The notes beneath the pieces are model-generated. The model ran no database searches. It was not told where the DNA came from and saw only the letters and a list, made by a program, of their open reading frames with translations. Below are positions 15,101 to 22,837 of a stretch of 32,373 bases of DNA, one piece after another; the stretch's first letter is position 1, and the number at the start of each line of letters is the position of its first letter. The DNA comes from an uncultured Oscillospiraceae bacterium (GTDB lineage: Bacteria; Bacillota; Clostridia; Oscillospirales; Oscillospiraceae). The stretch covers positions 35,645 to 68,017 of the forward strand of contig CAJUEU010000001.1 of NCBI GenBank assembly GCA_910585735.1. The letters run 5' to 3'. The position numbers and the translations under genes are program-made.

Positions 15101-15289
15101 ATGGATATTCGAGTTGGAGACGTTTTGGAAATGAAAAAAGCCCATCCCTGCGGCAGCCGGCGCTGGCTGGTGCTGCGGGTGGGCATGGATTTCAAGTTGA
15201 AATGTGAGGGGTGCGGTCATCTGCTTATGACTCCTCGCTCTAAGGCGGAGAAAAGTATCAGGCAGATTTTGCGCGCTGAGGAGCAGTGA
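15101..15289 (+). CDS. DUF951 family small protein
   Basis: A 62-residue basic protein. The pattern LGDVLEMKKAHPCG-like opening (here VGDVLEMKKAHPCG), then W-x-VLRVG-x-DFKLKC-x-GC at residues about 28-37, is the DUF951 signature, found in most Firmicutes. The CxxCG-like pair together with the HPCG cysteine suggests a small metal-binding or SH3/OB-like fold with possible nucleic-acid binding; the function is unknown. AAAGGA is 10 bases upstream. It is driven by a perfect consensus promoter and ends 7 bases from the convergent zip gene stop, with no terminator visible between them. Confidence 0.9.
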   Translation: MDIRVGDVLEMKKAHPCGSRRWLVLRVGMDFKLKCEGCGHLLMTPRSKAEKSIRQILRAEEQ

Positions 15290-15296
15290 GAAAGAA

Positions 15297-16037
15297 TCAG
15301 TGAACGTGTCCTCCCATTCCCAGGAGCAGGAACCCGATCCCCAGCCCGGCCGCCATCAGGAGGGAGGCTTTGGTACGGTTTTCACCCATGGCCTCGGGGA
15401 TCAACTCAAAGAGGAGCACGAAGAGCATGGCTCCCGCGGCAAAGCTAAGGAGTATAGAGAGAAAGGACGGGGCCGCGGCGCCGACAAAATATCCCAAAAG
15501 AGCGCCCAGCACCGTGGGAACTCCGCTGACTGCGGCGATCCCAATCGCCTTGAGCTGAGAGGCTCCGCCGCTGCGCAGGGGAGCGGCGATGCTCATTCCC
15601 TCAGGAAGATTATGAAGCCCTACGGTTATAGCTGTAAGGACCTCTGCCTGTGTGACGCCCTGGGACGCTATGGCGGAGCCCAAAGCCATGCCAATGGGCA
15701 GATTGTGCAGGGCCACCGCGCCGGCAAGGACCCAGGCCGCGGGCTGAAGGTCCTCACTTTTGTGGTGGTGATGGTGCCCTAATTTCACATGGAGCAGCCA
15801 GGGAAGAGCGCCGCCCAATGTGGCTGAAATGGACACGGTCAAAAGATCTCCATGCTCCACAGCCTCAGGCAGAATATGAAAAAACACGACGCTTAGCATG
15901 ATCCCCGCGGTGAAAGCGGCCAGGAGCCGCGAAGATAACGCATCCCGTTGGGGGAAGGAGGCAAACGCGCCGCCAAGAGCCAAGCCGCCTATGCCGGTGA
16001 CGGCGGAAAGCACGATCAGCAAAAACAAAGAGCTCAT
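15297..16037 (-). CDS. ZIP family divalent metal transporter
   Basis: A 246-residue integral membrane protein with about eight helices. ZIP proteins import Zn2+, Fe2+ or Mn2+ into the cytoplasm. The metal path is visible as paired motifs ALHNLPIGMALG (helix 4) and GLHNLPEGMSIA (helix 5). A histidine-rich cytoplasmic loop (KLGHHHHHKSED) lies between helices 3 and 4, as is usual in the family. Length is normal for the bacterial GufA/ZupT branch. The start at 16037 has AGGAG 8 bases upstream; the frame extends further but past the promoter. It is transcribed alone from a well-formed promoter overlapped by a palindrome that could be a metal-regulator site. Confidence 0.93.
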   Translation of the reverse strand: MSSLFLLIVLSAVTGIGGLALGGAFASFPQRDALSSRLLAAFTAGIMLSVVFFHILPEAVEHGDLLTVSISATLGGALPWLLHVKLGHHHHHKSEDLQPAAWVLAGAVALHNLPIGMALGSAIASQGVTQAEVLTAITVGLHNLPEGMSIAAPLRSGGASQLKAIGIAAVSGVPTVLGALLGYFVGAAAPSFLSILLSFAAGAMLFVLLFELIPEAMGENRTKASLLMAAGLGIGFLLLGMGGHVH

Positions 16038-16059
16038 TTGACATTCTCCTCTTCCTTCG

Positions 16060-16096
16060 ATTGGCCAATTGTACCCCCGAAGCTCTGAAAAGTCAA
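16060..16096 (-). promoter_or_regulatory. Sigma-A promoter for zip gene with overlapping palindrome
   Basis: On the minus strand TTGACT (16091-16096) and TACAAT (16068-16073) are 17 bases apart. The 10-base palindrome ATTGGCCAAT (16060-16069) covers the end of the -10 and the expected transcription start, where a repressor could block initiation. The operator role is inferred. Confidence 0.7.
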
Positions 16097-16213
16097 ACGA
16101 AAGAACGAGAAGGGCAAAGAATTTGTAAAATCTTTGATTCCCCCCTATGCAAAAAAGGAAAAATATATTAAAATGAGACAAGAAGAAACAGCATATTCAT
16201 GGAAGGGGAATTT

Positions 16214-16933
16214 ATGATGGAAAAACCTGTTTACAAAAGAGTTCTTCTGAAAATTAGTGGGGAGGCCCTGGCGGGGGAAGCTGGCCGCGGCTTGGACTTT
16301 TCCGTGCTGGGCGAGGTCAGCCGGGTCATCAAAAAGTGTGTGGAGGCCGGCGTACAGGTGGGCGTGGTCATCGGCGCCGGAAACTTCTGGCGTGGAGTCA
16401 AGGACGGGGGAGGAAAAATGGAGCGTACCCGGGCTGACCATATGGGTATGCTGGGGACTACCATGAACTGTCTTGCCATGGCTGATGTGCTGGAGCAGAG
16501 CGGCGTGGAGGTCCGGGTACAGACAGCCATTGAGATGCGGGCGATTGCGGAGCCCTATATCCGTTCTCGGGCTGTTCGGCATCTGGAAAAGGGGAGAGTG
16601 GTCATCTTCGGCTGCGGTACAGGAAACCCCTTCTTTTCCACCGACACCGCTGCTGTTCTTCGGGGAACTGAGATCAATGCTGATGTGATCCTTCTGGCCA
16701 AAAACATTGACGGGGTCTATTCGGCCGATCCCCGGAAGGACGCTACCGCGGTGAAGTTTGATACCATTACCCACGATGAGGTTTTGGCCCGTCACCTTCA
16801 GGTCATGGATTCTACCGCGGCCAGCCTCTCAATGGACAACAAGATCCCCGTCCTGCTCTTTGCCTTGGAGGATCCGGAAAACATCTATCGGGCGGTTATG
16901 GGCGAGAAAATCGGAACTGTGATCCGGGCCTGA
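16214..16933 (+). CDS. pyrH: UMP kinase
   Basis: A 239-residue amino-acid-kinase-family enzyme phosphorylating UMP to UDP; it is hexameric and allosterically controlled in known bacteria. The N-terminal phosphate loop is RVLLKISGEAL. The GAGNFWRG (UMP/GTP site), DHMGMLGTTMN and STDTAAVLRG segments are all conserved, as is the terminal GTVI. The chosen ATG at 16214 has GGAAGGGG 5 bases upstream; the immediately following ATG at 16217 has 8 bases and is an equally good start. It is the first gene of the long envelope/isoprenoid operon and stands 35 bases ahead of frr. I saw no convincing promoter directly upstream, only AT-rich sequence. Confidence 0.97.
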   Translation: MMEKPVYKRVLLKISGEALAGEAGRGLDFSVLGEVSRVIKKCVEAGVQVGVVIGAGNFWRGVKDGGGKMERTRADHMGMLGTTMNCLAMADVLEQSGVEVRVQTAIEMRAIAEPYIRSRAVRHLEKGRVVIFGCGTGNPFFSTDTAAVLRGTEINADVILLAKNIDGVYSADPRKDATAVKFDTITHDEVLARHLQVMDSTAASLSMDNKIPVLLFALEDPENIYRAVMGEKIGTVIRA

Positions 16934-16968
16934 GAGCCTTTAAATTGAAATAGGAAAGGATGATAGCT

Positions 16969-17523
16969 ATGCAGGAATTCAACCAGGAGTTCAATACAAA
17001 AATGCAAAAGACCGTAGAGGTGGTCGTCAGCGACTTTGCCTCAGTTCGGGCGGGACGGGCCAACGCTGCCGTTTTGGATAAGATCACTGTGGATTACTAT
17101 GGTACTATGACTCCCATCCAGCAGGTAGCCAGTATCTCTACCCCCGATCCCCGGAGCCTGATGATCCAGCCTTGGGATGCCAGCCTTTTGAAAGAGATCG
17201 AGAAAGCCATCCAGATCTCTGATTTGGGGATCAACCCCCAAAATGATGGAAAGGTCATTCGGCTTCTGTTTCCCCAGCTTACGGAGGAGCGCCGGAAGGA
17301 TCTGACGAAGCAGGTTCGCAAATACGCTGAAAACGGGAAGGTCGCGATCCGAAACATTCGCCGGGATGCCATGGATAAAATGAAGGCGGCTGAAAAGAAA
17401 AACGAGATGACTGAGGACGATCGGAAGGATTGTGAGAAGGAGCTTCAGGAAATCACGGACAAGTTCTGCAAAAAGATCGACGAGCTGTGTGAAAAGAAAG
17501 AGAAGGAGCTTATGGCTGTTTAA
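16969..17523 (+). CDS. frr: Ribosome recycling factor
   Basis: A 184-residue two-domain protein that, with EF-G, splits post-termination ribosomes. Length matches the family (185). The characteristic block SVRAGRANAAVLDKI (here ASVRAGRANAAVLDKI) is followed by DYYGTMTPIQQVA. The domain II region has ISDLGINPQNDGKVIRL, and the C-terminal helix is rich in K and E. Two ATGs compete: 16960 directly abuts AGGAAAGG, while 16969 is 9 bases from it and gives MQEFNQEF, so 16969 is used. The pyrH-frr order is conserved across bacteria. Confidence 0.97.
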   Translation: MQEFNQEFNTKMQKTVEVVVSDFASVRAGRANAAVLDKITVDYYGTMTPIQQVASISTPDPRSLMIQPWDASLLKEIEKAIQISDLGINPQNDGKVIRLLFPQLTEERRKDLTKQVRKYAENGKVAIRNIRRDAMDKMKAAEKKNEMTEDDRKDCEKELQEITDKFCKKIDELCEKKEKELMAV

Positions 17524-17552
17524 GCTGACGTTCAGACAGCTACCCCAAACGG

Positions 17553-17590
17553 ATTTCCCGCCGGGGCCCGGCGGGAAATTCTATGTCTGC
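17553..17590 (+). terminator. Intra-operon hairpin between frr and uppS
   Basis: A 12-bp perfect stem (17553-17564 with 17568-17579) with a GGC loop is followed by TCTATGTCT rather than a T-run. It may attenuate or mark an RNA processing site rather than terminate fully. Confidence 0.5.
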
Positions 17591-17605
17591 AAGGGAGGTG
17601 CCTCC

Positions 17606-18346
17606 ATGCCCCTTTTTTCAAAGACTCAGAAGACCGCGGTGGATTTTGCTCATTTGCCTCGGCATGTTGCCATCATTATGGATGGAAATGGCCGCTGGGC
17701 AAAAGCGAAGGGCATGCCCCGTACAGCGGGTCACGCCGCCGGAGCCGAGAACTTTCGAACCATTGCCACATACTGCAAAGACATTGGGATCGAATACTTG
17801 ACAGTCTATGCCTTTTCCACTGAGAACTGGAAGCGGCCCGTAGAGGAAGTTTCGACCATCATGGATCTCCTGCGGAAGTATTTGTTGGAGGCCATTGAAA
17901 AGATGGAGCGGGACCGGGTAAAAATGCGTTTTTTCGGAGACCTGTCACCTCTGCCTGAAGAACTGCGCAAGCTCTGCTTGCGCACCGAGGAGATCTCTAC
18001 CCATTATGAGGGCTGCCAGGTGAATATCTGTCTCAACTATGGGGGAAGGGATGAGATCCTCCGGGCGGCGCGTAGTTTCGCGGCACGGTGCGCGGCGGGA
18101 GAGCAAACCCCTGAGGAGCTCACAGAGGAAGTGTTTTCTCAGGGCTTATGGTCGGCGGGTATCCCGGATCCCGACCTTATGATCCGCCCCGGAGGAGAGG
18201 AGCGGGTATCCAATTTTCTGCTGTGGCAGTCGGCCTATGCGGAATATTACTTTACAAAGGTGAACTGGCCCGATTTCAGTAAAGAGGAGCTGCGGAAGGC
18301 ACTGAGCGCTTATCAGAGCCGTCAGCGCCGATATGGGGGGATTTGA
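17606..18346 (+). CDS. uppS: Undecaprenyl diphosphate synthase (isoprenyl transferase)
   Basis: A 246-residue cis-prenyltransferase condensing eight isopentenyl diphosphates onto farnesyl diphosphate, producing the lipid carrier for peptidoglycan and wall polymers. The active-site block HVAIIMDGNGRWA carries the catalytic Asp26. YAFSTENWKRP and the C-terminal PDLMIRPGGEERVSNFLLWQ bind the diphosphates. AAGGGAGG lies upstream of the ATG at 17606; the open frame further upstream is the shadow of frr. The last 14 bases overlap the cdsA frame. It supplies the precursor used by the RodA-type polymerase elsewhere in the window. Confidence 0.97.
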   Translation: MPLFSKTQKTAVDFAHLPRHVAIIMDGNGRWAKAKGMPRTAGHAAGAENFRTIATYCKDIGIEYLTVYAFSTENWKRPVEEVSTIMDLLRKYLLEAIEKMERDRVKMRFFGDLSPLPEELRKLCLRTEEISTHYEGCQVNICLNYGGRDEILRAARSFAARCAAGEQTPEELTEEVFSQGLWSAGIPDPDLMIRPGGEERVSNFLLWQSAYAEYYFTKVNWPDFSKEELRKALSAYQSRQRRYGGI

Positions 18347-19160
18347 TTTGTTTAAACGGGTTATGGTGGCGGTGGTCTGTATTCCGCTGATTTTTGTGGT
18401 ATTTTATCTTTTGCCGCCGGTTTGGCTGCCGATCACGGTTTCATTGCTGTCTATGATCGCGGTGCATGAGGTTCTGTGGTCTACGGGATTTGTGAAAAAC
18501 GGATATATTTCCTCGCTCTCTATTGTATTGGCCGGGTTGGTCCCCTTTTGGGTCTATATTGGACAAGGGATGCGCTCGGCACTGGTGGGGATCTTTTTCT
18601 ACTTCCTTCTTATCTTTTTGGTGGCCATTTCCAGCCATTATACAGTTACTCTGGAAAAAATGGGCGGTTCTTTCTTCTTCGCGATGCTTATTCCATACTT
18701 TCTTTCCACATTTGTTCGGCTGAATGGGCTGGAAAAGGGTGGATACCTGATTCTGATCCCATTGGTGGCCGCCTTCGCCAGTGATAGCTTTGCTCTTTTT
18801 GCCGGAATGGCCTTTGGCAAGCATAAGTTGGCGCCCGAGCTTTCCCCCAAAAAGACGGTGGAAGGTTCTGTGGGAGGCCTTGTGGGGGCTGTAGCGCTTT
18901 GTATAATATATGGCGTGGTTCTCCATGTGGCCTTTAAGCAGGAGGTAAGCTATATTCGGTTTGCCCTTTACGGTTTTCTGGGCAGCATTGTATCCCAAAT
19001 CGGGGACCTGTCTTTTTCCTATATCAAGCGGCAATACGGACTGAAGGACTTCGGAAATATTTTTCCCGGTCACGGTGGGGTGCTGGACCGGTTTGATAGC
19101 GTGATATTCTGCGCACCCCTGATGGAAATACTGATCCGCTGGTTTCCCGCCGTATTTTAA
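18333..19160 (+). CDS. cdsA: Phosphatidate cytidylyltransferase (CDP-diglyceride synthase)
   Basis: A 275-residue membrane enzyme making CDP-diacylglycerol from phosphatidate and CTP. It has about eight hydrophobic helices. The C-terminal signature is complete: SYIKRQYGLKDFG followed by PGHGGVLDRFDS, which carries the catalytic metal-binding residues. ASDSFALFAGMAFGKHKL and SPKKTVEGSVGG are also conserved. The ATG at 18333 overlaps uppS by 14 bases but has no clear ribosome site. A TTG at 18348 has GGGGGG 7 bases upstream and may be the real start, removing five residues. About 244 bases separate it from dxr, unusual in this otherwise compact operon. Confidence 0.95.
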   Translation: MGGFDLFKRVMVAVVCIPLIFVVFYLLPPVWLPITVSLLSMIAVHEVLWSTGFVKNGYISSLSIVLAGLVPFWVYIGQGMRSALVGIFFYFLLIFLVAISSHYTVTLEKMGGSFFFAMLIPYFLSTFVRLNGLEKGGYLILIPLVAAFASDSFALFAGMAFGKHKLAPELSPKKTVEGSVGGLVGAVALCIIYGVVLHVAFKQEVSYIRFALYGFLGSIVSQIGDLSFSYIKRQYGLKDFGNIFPGHGGVLDRFDSVIFCAPLMEILIRWFPAVF

Positions 19161-19404
19161 GTAAAAGAGGGGCGTAGTTTGTCAAGCTTAGGGATGACCA
19201 TACGATAGCTTTAAAAAGGGCGGCGACAGGTGCTACAGGCTCGCCGCGGATGAGACCTGCCTTACGGTGGCGGAGCATGGCGAGAATGGAACGGACGCAA
19301 AGCTGGTTCTCTTCAAACGCTGGAATGATACCTGATGCCAGCCGGAAGGGAGCAAGGCGCGGTTTTTCGTTGACAGGCTTATTTTCTGAAAACAGGTGAT
19401 CGAG
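19161..19404 (+). other. Unexplained 244-base gap between cdsA and dxr
   Basis: No gene with a start codon and ribosome site is seen here. A 45-codon frame (19198-19332) reads like protein (YRLAADETCLTVAEHGENG, then FKRWND) but lacks an ATG; only an internal GTG is available. A 7-bp complementary pair GCGGCGA/TCGCCGC lies around 19219-19245. A weak promoter-like pair, TTGTCA (19179) and TACGAT (19201) with 16 bases between, could serve dxr. The region may be a gene remnant or an RNA leader; neither is established. Confidence 0.5.
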
Positions 19405-20541
19405 ATGTCAAAAGCAATTTCTCTTCTGGGTTCTACTGGTTCCATTGGAAGACAGACCCTTGAGGTGTGCGAGGCGTTGGGGATCCCGGTGCTGGCTTTG
19501 ACGGCCAATCAAAATGTGGAACTGTTGGAAGCCCAGTGCCGGAAGTTTCGTCCCTCTTTGGCGGCCTGCATGGACCCGGAAGCGGCCCGGACCTTAAAAA
19601 TCAAGCTGGCCGATACTGGTATAAAAGTTTTTTCCGGCATGGAGGGGCTTCTGGAGGCGGCGATAGTGGAGGGAGCTGACACGGTCCTCACCGCTGTTAT
19701 GGGTATGGTGGGCTTACGTCCGACCTTGGCGGCGTTGGAGCGTGGAAAGCGGGTGGCCCTTGCCAATAAGGAAACTATGGTATGCGCTGGAGAATTGGTC
19801 ACCGCCGCGGCGGAAGCGTACCGTGGAGAGGTCATCCCCGTGGACTCTGAGCACTCCGCCCTTTTTCAGTGTCTCCAGTGCAATGGGGCCCGGGGAGAGG
19901 TCAAGCGGCTGATCCTTACCGCGTCTGGTGGGCCGTTTTGGGGAAAAACACGGAATGAGCTGGAGGGTGTTACACTGGCGGATGCCCTGAAGCACCCGAA
20001 CTGGTCTATGGGGGCAAAAATTACGGTGGATTCGGCCACCATGATGAATAAGGGGCTGGAGGTCATTGAGGCCATGCGGCTTTATCAGATGCCCCTTGAA
20101 AAAATTTCGGTGGTCATTCACAGGGAGAGTATCATTCACTCCCTTGTGGAATACTGTGATAATGCCGTTCTGGCCCAACTGGGTGCGCCTGACATGCGTT
20201 TGCCCATTCAGTACGCACTGACCTATCCCTCCCGGGAGCCGGGTCCGGCCAGTGAGCTGGACCTGCTGGGGTGTTCCAGCCTGACCTTTGCGCCGCCCGA
20301 TGAGGAAAATTTTCCCTGCTTGGCGCTGGCCAAGGAGGCGGCTCGTGTGGGGGGAACGGCTACCGCTATTTTGAACGGCGCCAACGAGGTGGCGGTGGCG
20401 GATTTTTTGGCGGGGAAGATCGGCTTTATGGACATCCCACGGCGGGTAGAGAAAGCGATGTCTGCCGTCTCGGTAGTCCAGTCTCCTGGGCTTGAAGATA
20501 TTTTCCTTGCCGATGCCGCCGCTCGACAGGCTGCAATTTGA
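19405..20541 (+). CDS. dxr: 1-deoxy-D-xylulose 5-phosphate reductoisomerase
   Basis: A 378-residue NADPH-dependent enzyme converting DXP to 2-C-methyl-D-erythritol 4-phosphate, the first committed step of the MEP isoprenoid pathway. The N-terminal Rossmann motif is LLGSTGSIGRQTLEV. The metal- and substrate-binding region is visible in ALANKETMV and PVDSEHSALFQCL, and the flexible-loop segment in NWSMGAKITVDSATMMNKGLEVIEA. Length is normal. A GTG at 19396 also opens the frame, but it lies within the AGGTGA ribosome site that serves the ATG at 19405 at 5 bases. It is followed by rseP after 15 bases. Confidence 0.97.
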   Translation: MSKAISLLGSTGSIGRQTLEVCEALGIPVLALTANQNVELLEAQCRKFRPSLAACMDPEAARTLKIKLADTGIKVFSGMEGLLEAAIVEGADTVLTAVMGMVGLRPTLAALERGKRVALANKETMVCAGELVTAAAEAYRGEVIPVDSEHSALFQCLQCNGARGEVKRLILTASGGPFWGKTRNELEGVTLADALKHPNWSMGAKITVDSATMMNKGLEVIEAMRLYQMPLEKISVVIHRESIIHSLVEYCDNAVLAQLGAPDMRLPIQYALTYPSREPGPASELDLLGCSSLTFAPPDEENFPCLALAKEAARVGGTATAILNGANEVAVADFLAGKIGFMDIPRRVEKAMSAVSVVQSPGLEDIFLADAAARQAAI

Positions 20542-20556
20542 TGATGAGGTGACTTC

Positions 20557-21645
20557 ATGCTGTATATCCTGATTGCCATTTTGATGTTTGGAATTCTCAT
20601 TGCTCTTCACGAGTTTGGCCACTTTGCCGCGGCAAAGCTCTGTGGGGTGAAGGTGAACGAGTTTGCCATCGGTATGGGGCCGAAGATTTTGCACTGGAAG
20701 GGCAAAGAAACGGAATATACCCTTCGTGTCCTGCCCATTGGGGGGTTTTGCGCCATGGAGGGAGAGGAGGAAGGGGAGTCCCCTGATCCACGGGCGTTTC
20801 CCAACCGTCCCTGGTGGCAGCGGCTTATCATTCTTTTGGCCGGTGTGGCAATGAATTTCCTGACCGGGCTGGTCATTATCCTGTGTCTTTTTGCTTCTGC
20901 GGAGGGCTTTTATACGCCGGAGATCACTGGCTTTTCGGAGGGGACAGACTTAACCGCTCAGCAGTTTCTTCAGGTGGGAGACAGGATCACCAACGTGGAT
21001 GGGCATGCTGTCTATCTTCAGACGGATATTAGCTTTTTCCTCAGCCGGGTAACAGGGGACAAGGTGCAAGTAACAGTCCGGCGGGGAGATGACACGATCC
21101 AGAATGAAATCCCCCTGACCGAGGTCGTTCAGGAGGATGGAACTACCCAGCGTATGCTGGGTATCCATCTTGGAGGAGTGGAACAGGCTACCTTTGGGAT
21201 CAAGCTGAAAAACGCCTGGTTCCAGGCGATCGATTATGTACGGGTGGTATGGATCAGCCTTGGAGACTTGGTTTCCGGGCGGGTCGGATTTCGGGATATG
21301 TCCGGCGTGGTCGGCATTGTGGATATGGTAGGCGATCTTGGAGAAGAGGGTGCCGCGGCGGCAGAGGAGGCCGGGACCTCACCGCTTCTGGGGGCGCTGG
21401 AAAACATCCTTTGGTTTGGTGGGTTTATTGCCATCAACCTGGCGGTAATGAACCTGTTGCCAATTCCAGCGTTGGACGGTGGACAGATTTTCTTTATGGC
21501 CATCAATGGTATTCTTCTGGCGGTCCGGGGTAAGAAGCTGGATCCCAAATATCAGGGCTGGGTCTCCGCCGCTGGTTTTGCGGTTTTGATGCTGCTTATG
21601 ATAGCGGTTACCATTAGCGATGTGTTCAAACTTTTCGGAAGGTAA
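20557..21645 (+). CDS. rseP: Site-2 intramembrane zinc metalloprotease (RIP protease)
   Basis: A 362-residue integral membrane protease of the RseP/RasP/SpoIVFB-like S2P family. It cleaves membrane-anchored regulators or signal-peptide remnants within the bilayer. The zinc motif HEFGH is at residues about 15-19 in the first helix. The third ligand is the aspartate in LLPIPALDGGQ near residue 307. A PDZ domain lies between (about 115-190, including LQVGDRITNVDG). About four transmembrane helices are visible. The position between dxr and ispG is the usual one for RasP-type proteases. A possible substrate is the single-pass partner of the sigma factor at 6.3 kb, but that is speculation. Confidence 0.95.
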   Translation: MLYILIAILMFGILIALHEFGHFAAAKLCGVKVNEFAIGMGPKILHWKGKETEYTLRVLPIGGFCAMEGEEEGESPDPRAFPNRPWWQRLIILLAGVAMNFLTGLVIILCLFASAEGFYTPEITGFSEGTDLTAQQFLQVGDRITNVDGHAVYLQTDISFFLSRVTGDKVQVTVRRGDDTIQNEIPLTEVVQEDGTTQRMLGIHLGGVEQATFGIKLKNAWFQAIDYVRVVWISLGDLVSGRVGFRDMSGVVGIVDMVGDLGEEGAAAAEEAGTSPLLGALENILWFGGFIAINLAVMNLLPIPALDGGQIFFMAINGILLAVRGKKLDPKYQGWVSAAGFAVLMLLMIAVTISDVFKLFGR

Positions 21646-21657
21646 GGCGGGAGAAAA

Positions 21658-22707
21658 ATGAAAAAGCGGTCGACACGAAGGATCACTGTGGGAGGGATCC
21701 CGGTTGGGGGAGGGGCCCCGGTGACCATCCAGTCTATGTGCAATACCCGTACTGATGATGTCCGGGCTACTGTGCGGCAGATTGCCGAATTGACGGCGGC
21801 AGGGTGTGAGATCATTCGGGTGGCAGTGCCTGATATGGCCGCTGTTCAGGCTATCAGCGAGATTAAAAAGAATATTTCTATCCCCTTGGTGGTGGATATC
21901 CACTTTGACTATCGGCTGGCTTTAGAATGCGTCAGTCAAGGCTGTGACGCGGTGCGGATCAATCCGGGAAATATCGGCTCACCTGAACGGGTCGCTATGG
22001 TGGCCAATGCCTGTAAAGAGAAAAGCCTTCCTATCCGAATTGGAGTCAACGGTGGTTCCTTGGAAAAATCTTTGTTGGAAAAATACGGCGGCGTGACGCC
22101 GGAGGCGTTGGTGGAATCCGCCTTTGGGCACATCAAATTGCTGGAGGACTGCGGGTTTACCGACATCTGTGTTTCCCTTAAATCCTCCTCGGTGCCTGTG
22201 ACTATGGAGGCTTACCGGCTGATGAGCGAACGGAGCGACTATCCCTTACATATTGGTGTGACTGAGACCGGGACCCCCAAAATGGGAATTTTGAAATCCG
22301 CAGTCGGTATCGGTGGCCTACTGGCTCTGGGGATCGGAGATACCATACGGGTGTCTCTTTCTGCTGACCCGGTGGAGGAGGTCTATGCGGCCAAGGATAT
22401 TTTGAAAGCGGCTGGAATTCGGAGGGATGGCCCTGAGCTGATTTCCTGCCCCACCTGCGGAAGGACCCAGATCAACCTGATCGCTCTGGCCAACGAGGTG
22501 GAGGGGCGGCTGAAAACAGTGGACAAGCCGATCACGGTGGCGGTCATGGGATGTGTGGTCAATGGCCCCGGAGAGGCCCGGGCCGCCGATGTGGGCATTG
22601 CCGGAGGGATCGGTGAGGGTTTGCTGTTCAAAAAGGGTGAAATTGTCAAAAAGGTTCCTCAAGAGCGGTTGGTGGACGAGCTTTTTGGGCTGATCGAGGA
22701 GCTGTAA
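21658..22707 (+). CDS. ispG: (E)-4-hydroxy-3-methylbut-2-enyl diphosphate synthase (GcpE)
   Basis: A 349-residue 4Fe-4S enzyme of the MEP pathway making HMBPP from MEcPP. The N-terminal TIM-barrel begins with a VGGIPVGGGAPVTIQSMCNT block. RINPGNIG and HIGVTETGT are conserved. The three cluster cysteines are visible in ISCPTCGRTQ and VMGCVVNGPGEA, together with the following glutamate ligand. It begins 13 bases after rseP with GGGAG upstream. Length is typical for the bacterial short form. The classical order would place polC next; here two acetyltransferase genes intervene. Confidence 0.97.
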   Translation: MKKRSTRRITVGGIPVGGGAPVTIQSMCNTRTDDVRATVRQIAELTAAGCEIIRVAVPDMAAVQAISEIKKNISIPLVVDIHFDYRLALECVSQGCDAVRINPGNIGSPERVAMVANACKEKSLPIRIGVNGGSLEKSLLEKYGGVTPEALVESAFGHIKLLEDCGFTDICVSLKSSSVPVTMEAYRLMSERSDYPLHIGVTETGTPKMGILKSAVGIGGLLALGIGDTIRVSLSADPVEEVYAAKDILKAAGIRRDGPELISCPTCGRTQINLIALANEVEGRLKTVDKPITVAVMGCVVNGPGEARAADVGIAGGIGEGLLFKKGEIVKKVPQERLVDELFGLIEEL

Positions 22708-22837
22708 GGCCCGGACTGACCGGTATTAAACTGGAGCATGGCGATGGTCAGGCCAGCGTGTTTGACGCATGGCGTCCGAATCGTGGGCAGAATATATATT
22801 CATGGTGAGGCCGTTGTGGAATAGCAGGGAGGAGACC

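Noticed and set aside
16134..16174. TTGATT and AT-rich hexamers upstream of pyrH as its promoter
   Set aside because: The best -35 and -10 candidates are 24 bases apart; other pairings match poorly. A promoter is probably present but cannot be assigned.
19370..19375. Perfect TTGACA before dxr as a -35 box
   Set aside because: No -10-like hexamer occurs 15-19 bases downstream; the region there reads into the dxr ribosome site.
19714..20694. A 326-codon minus-strand frame
   Set aside because: Antisense to dxr and the beginning of rseP; not protein-like.
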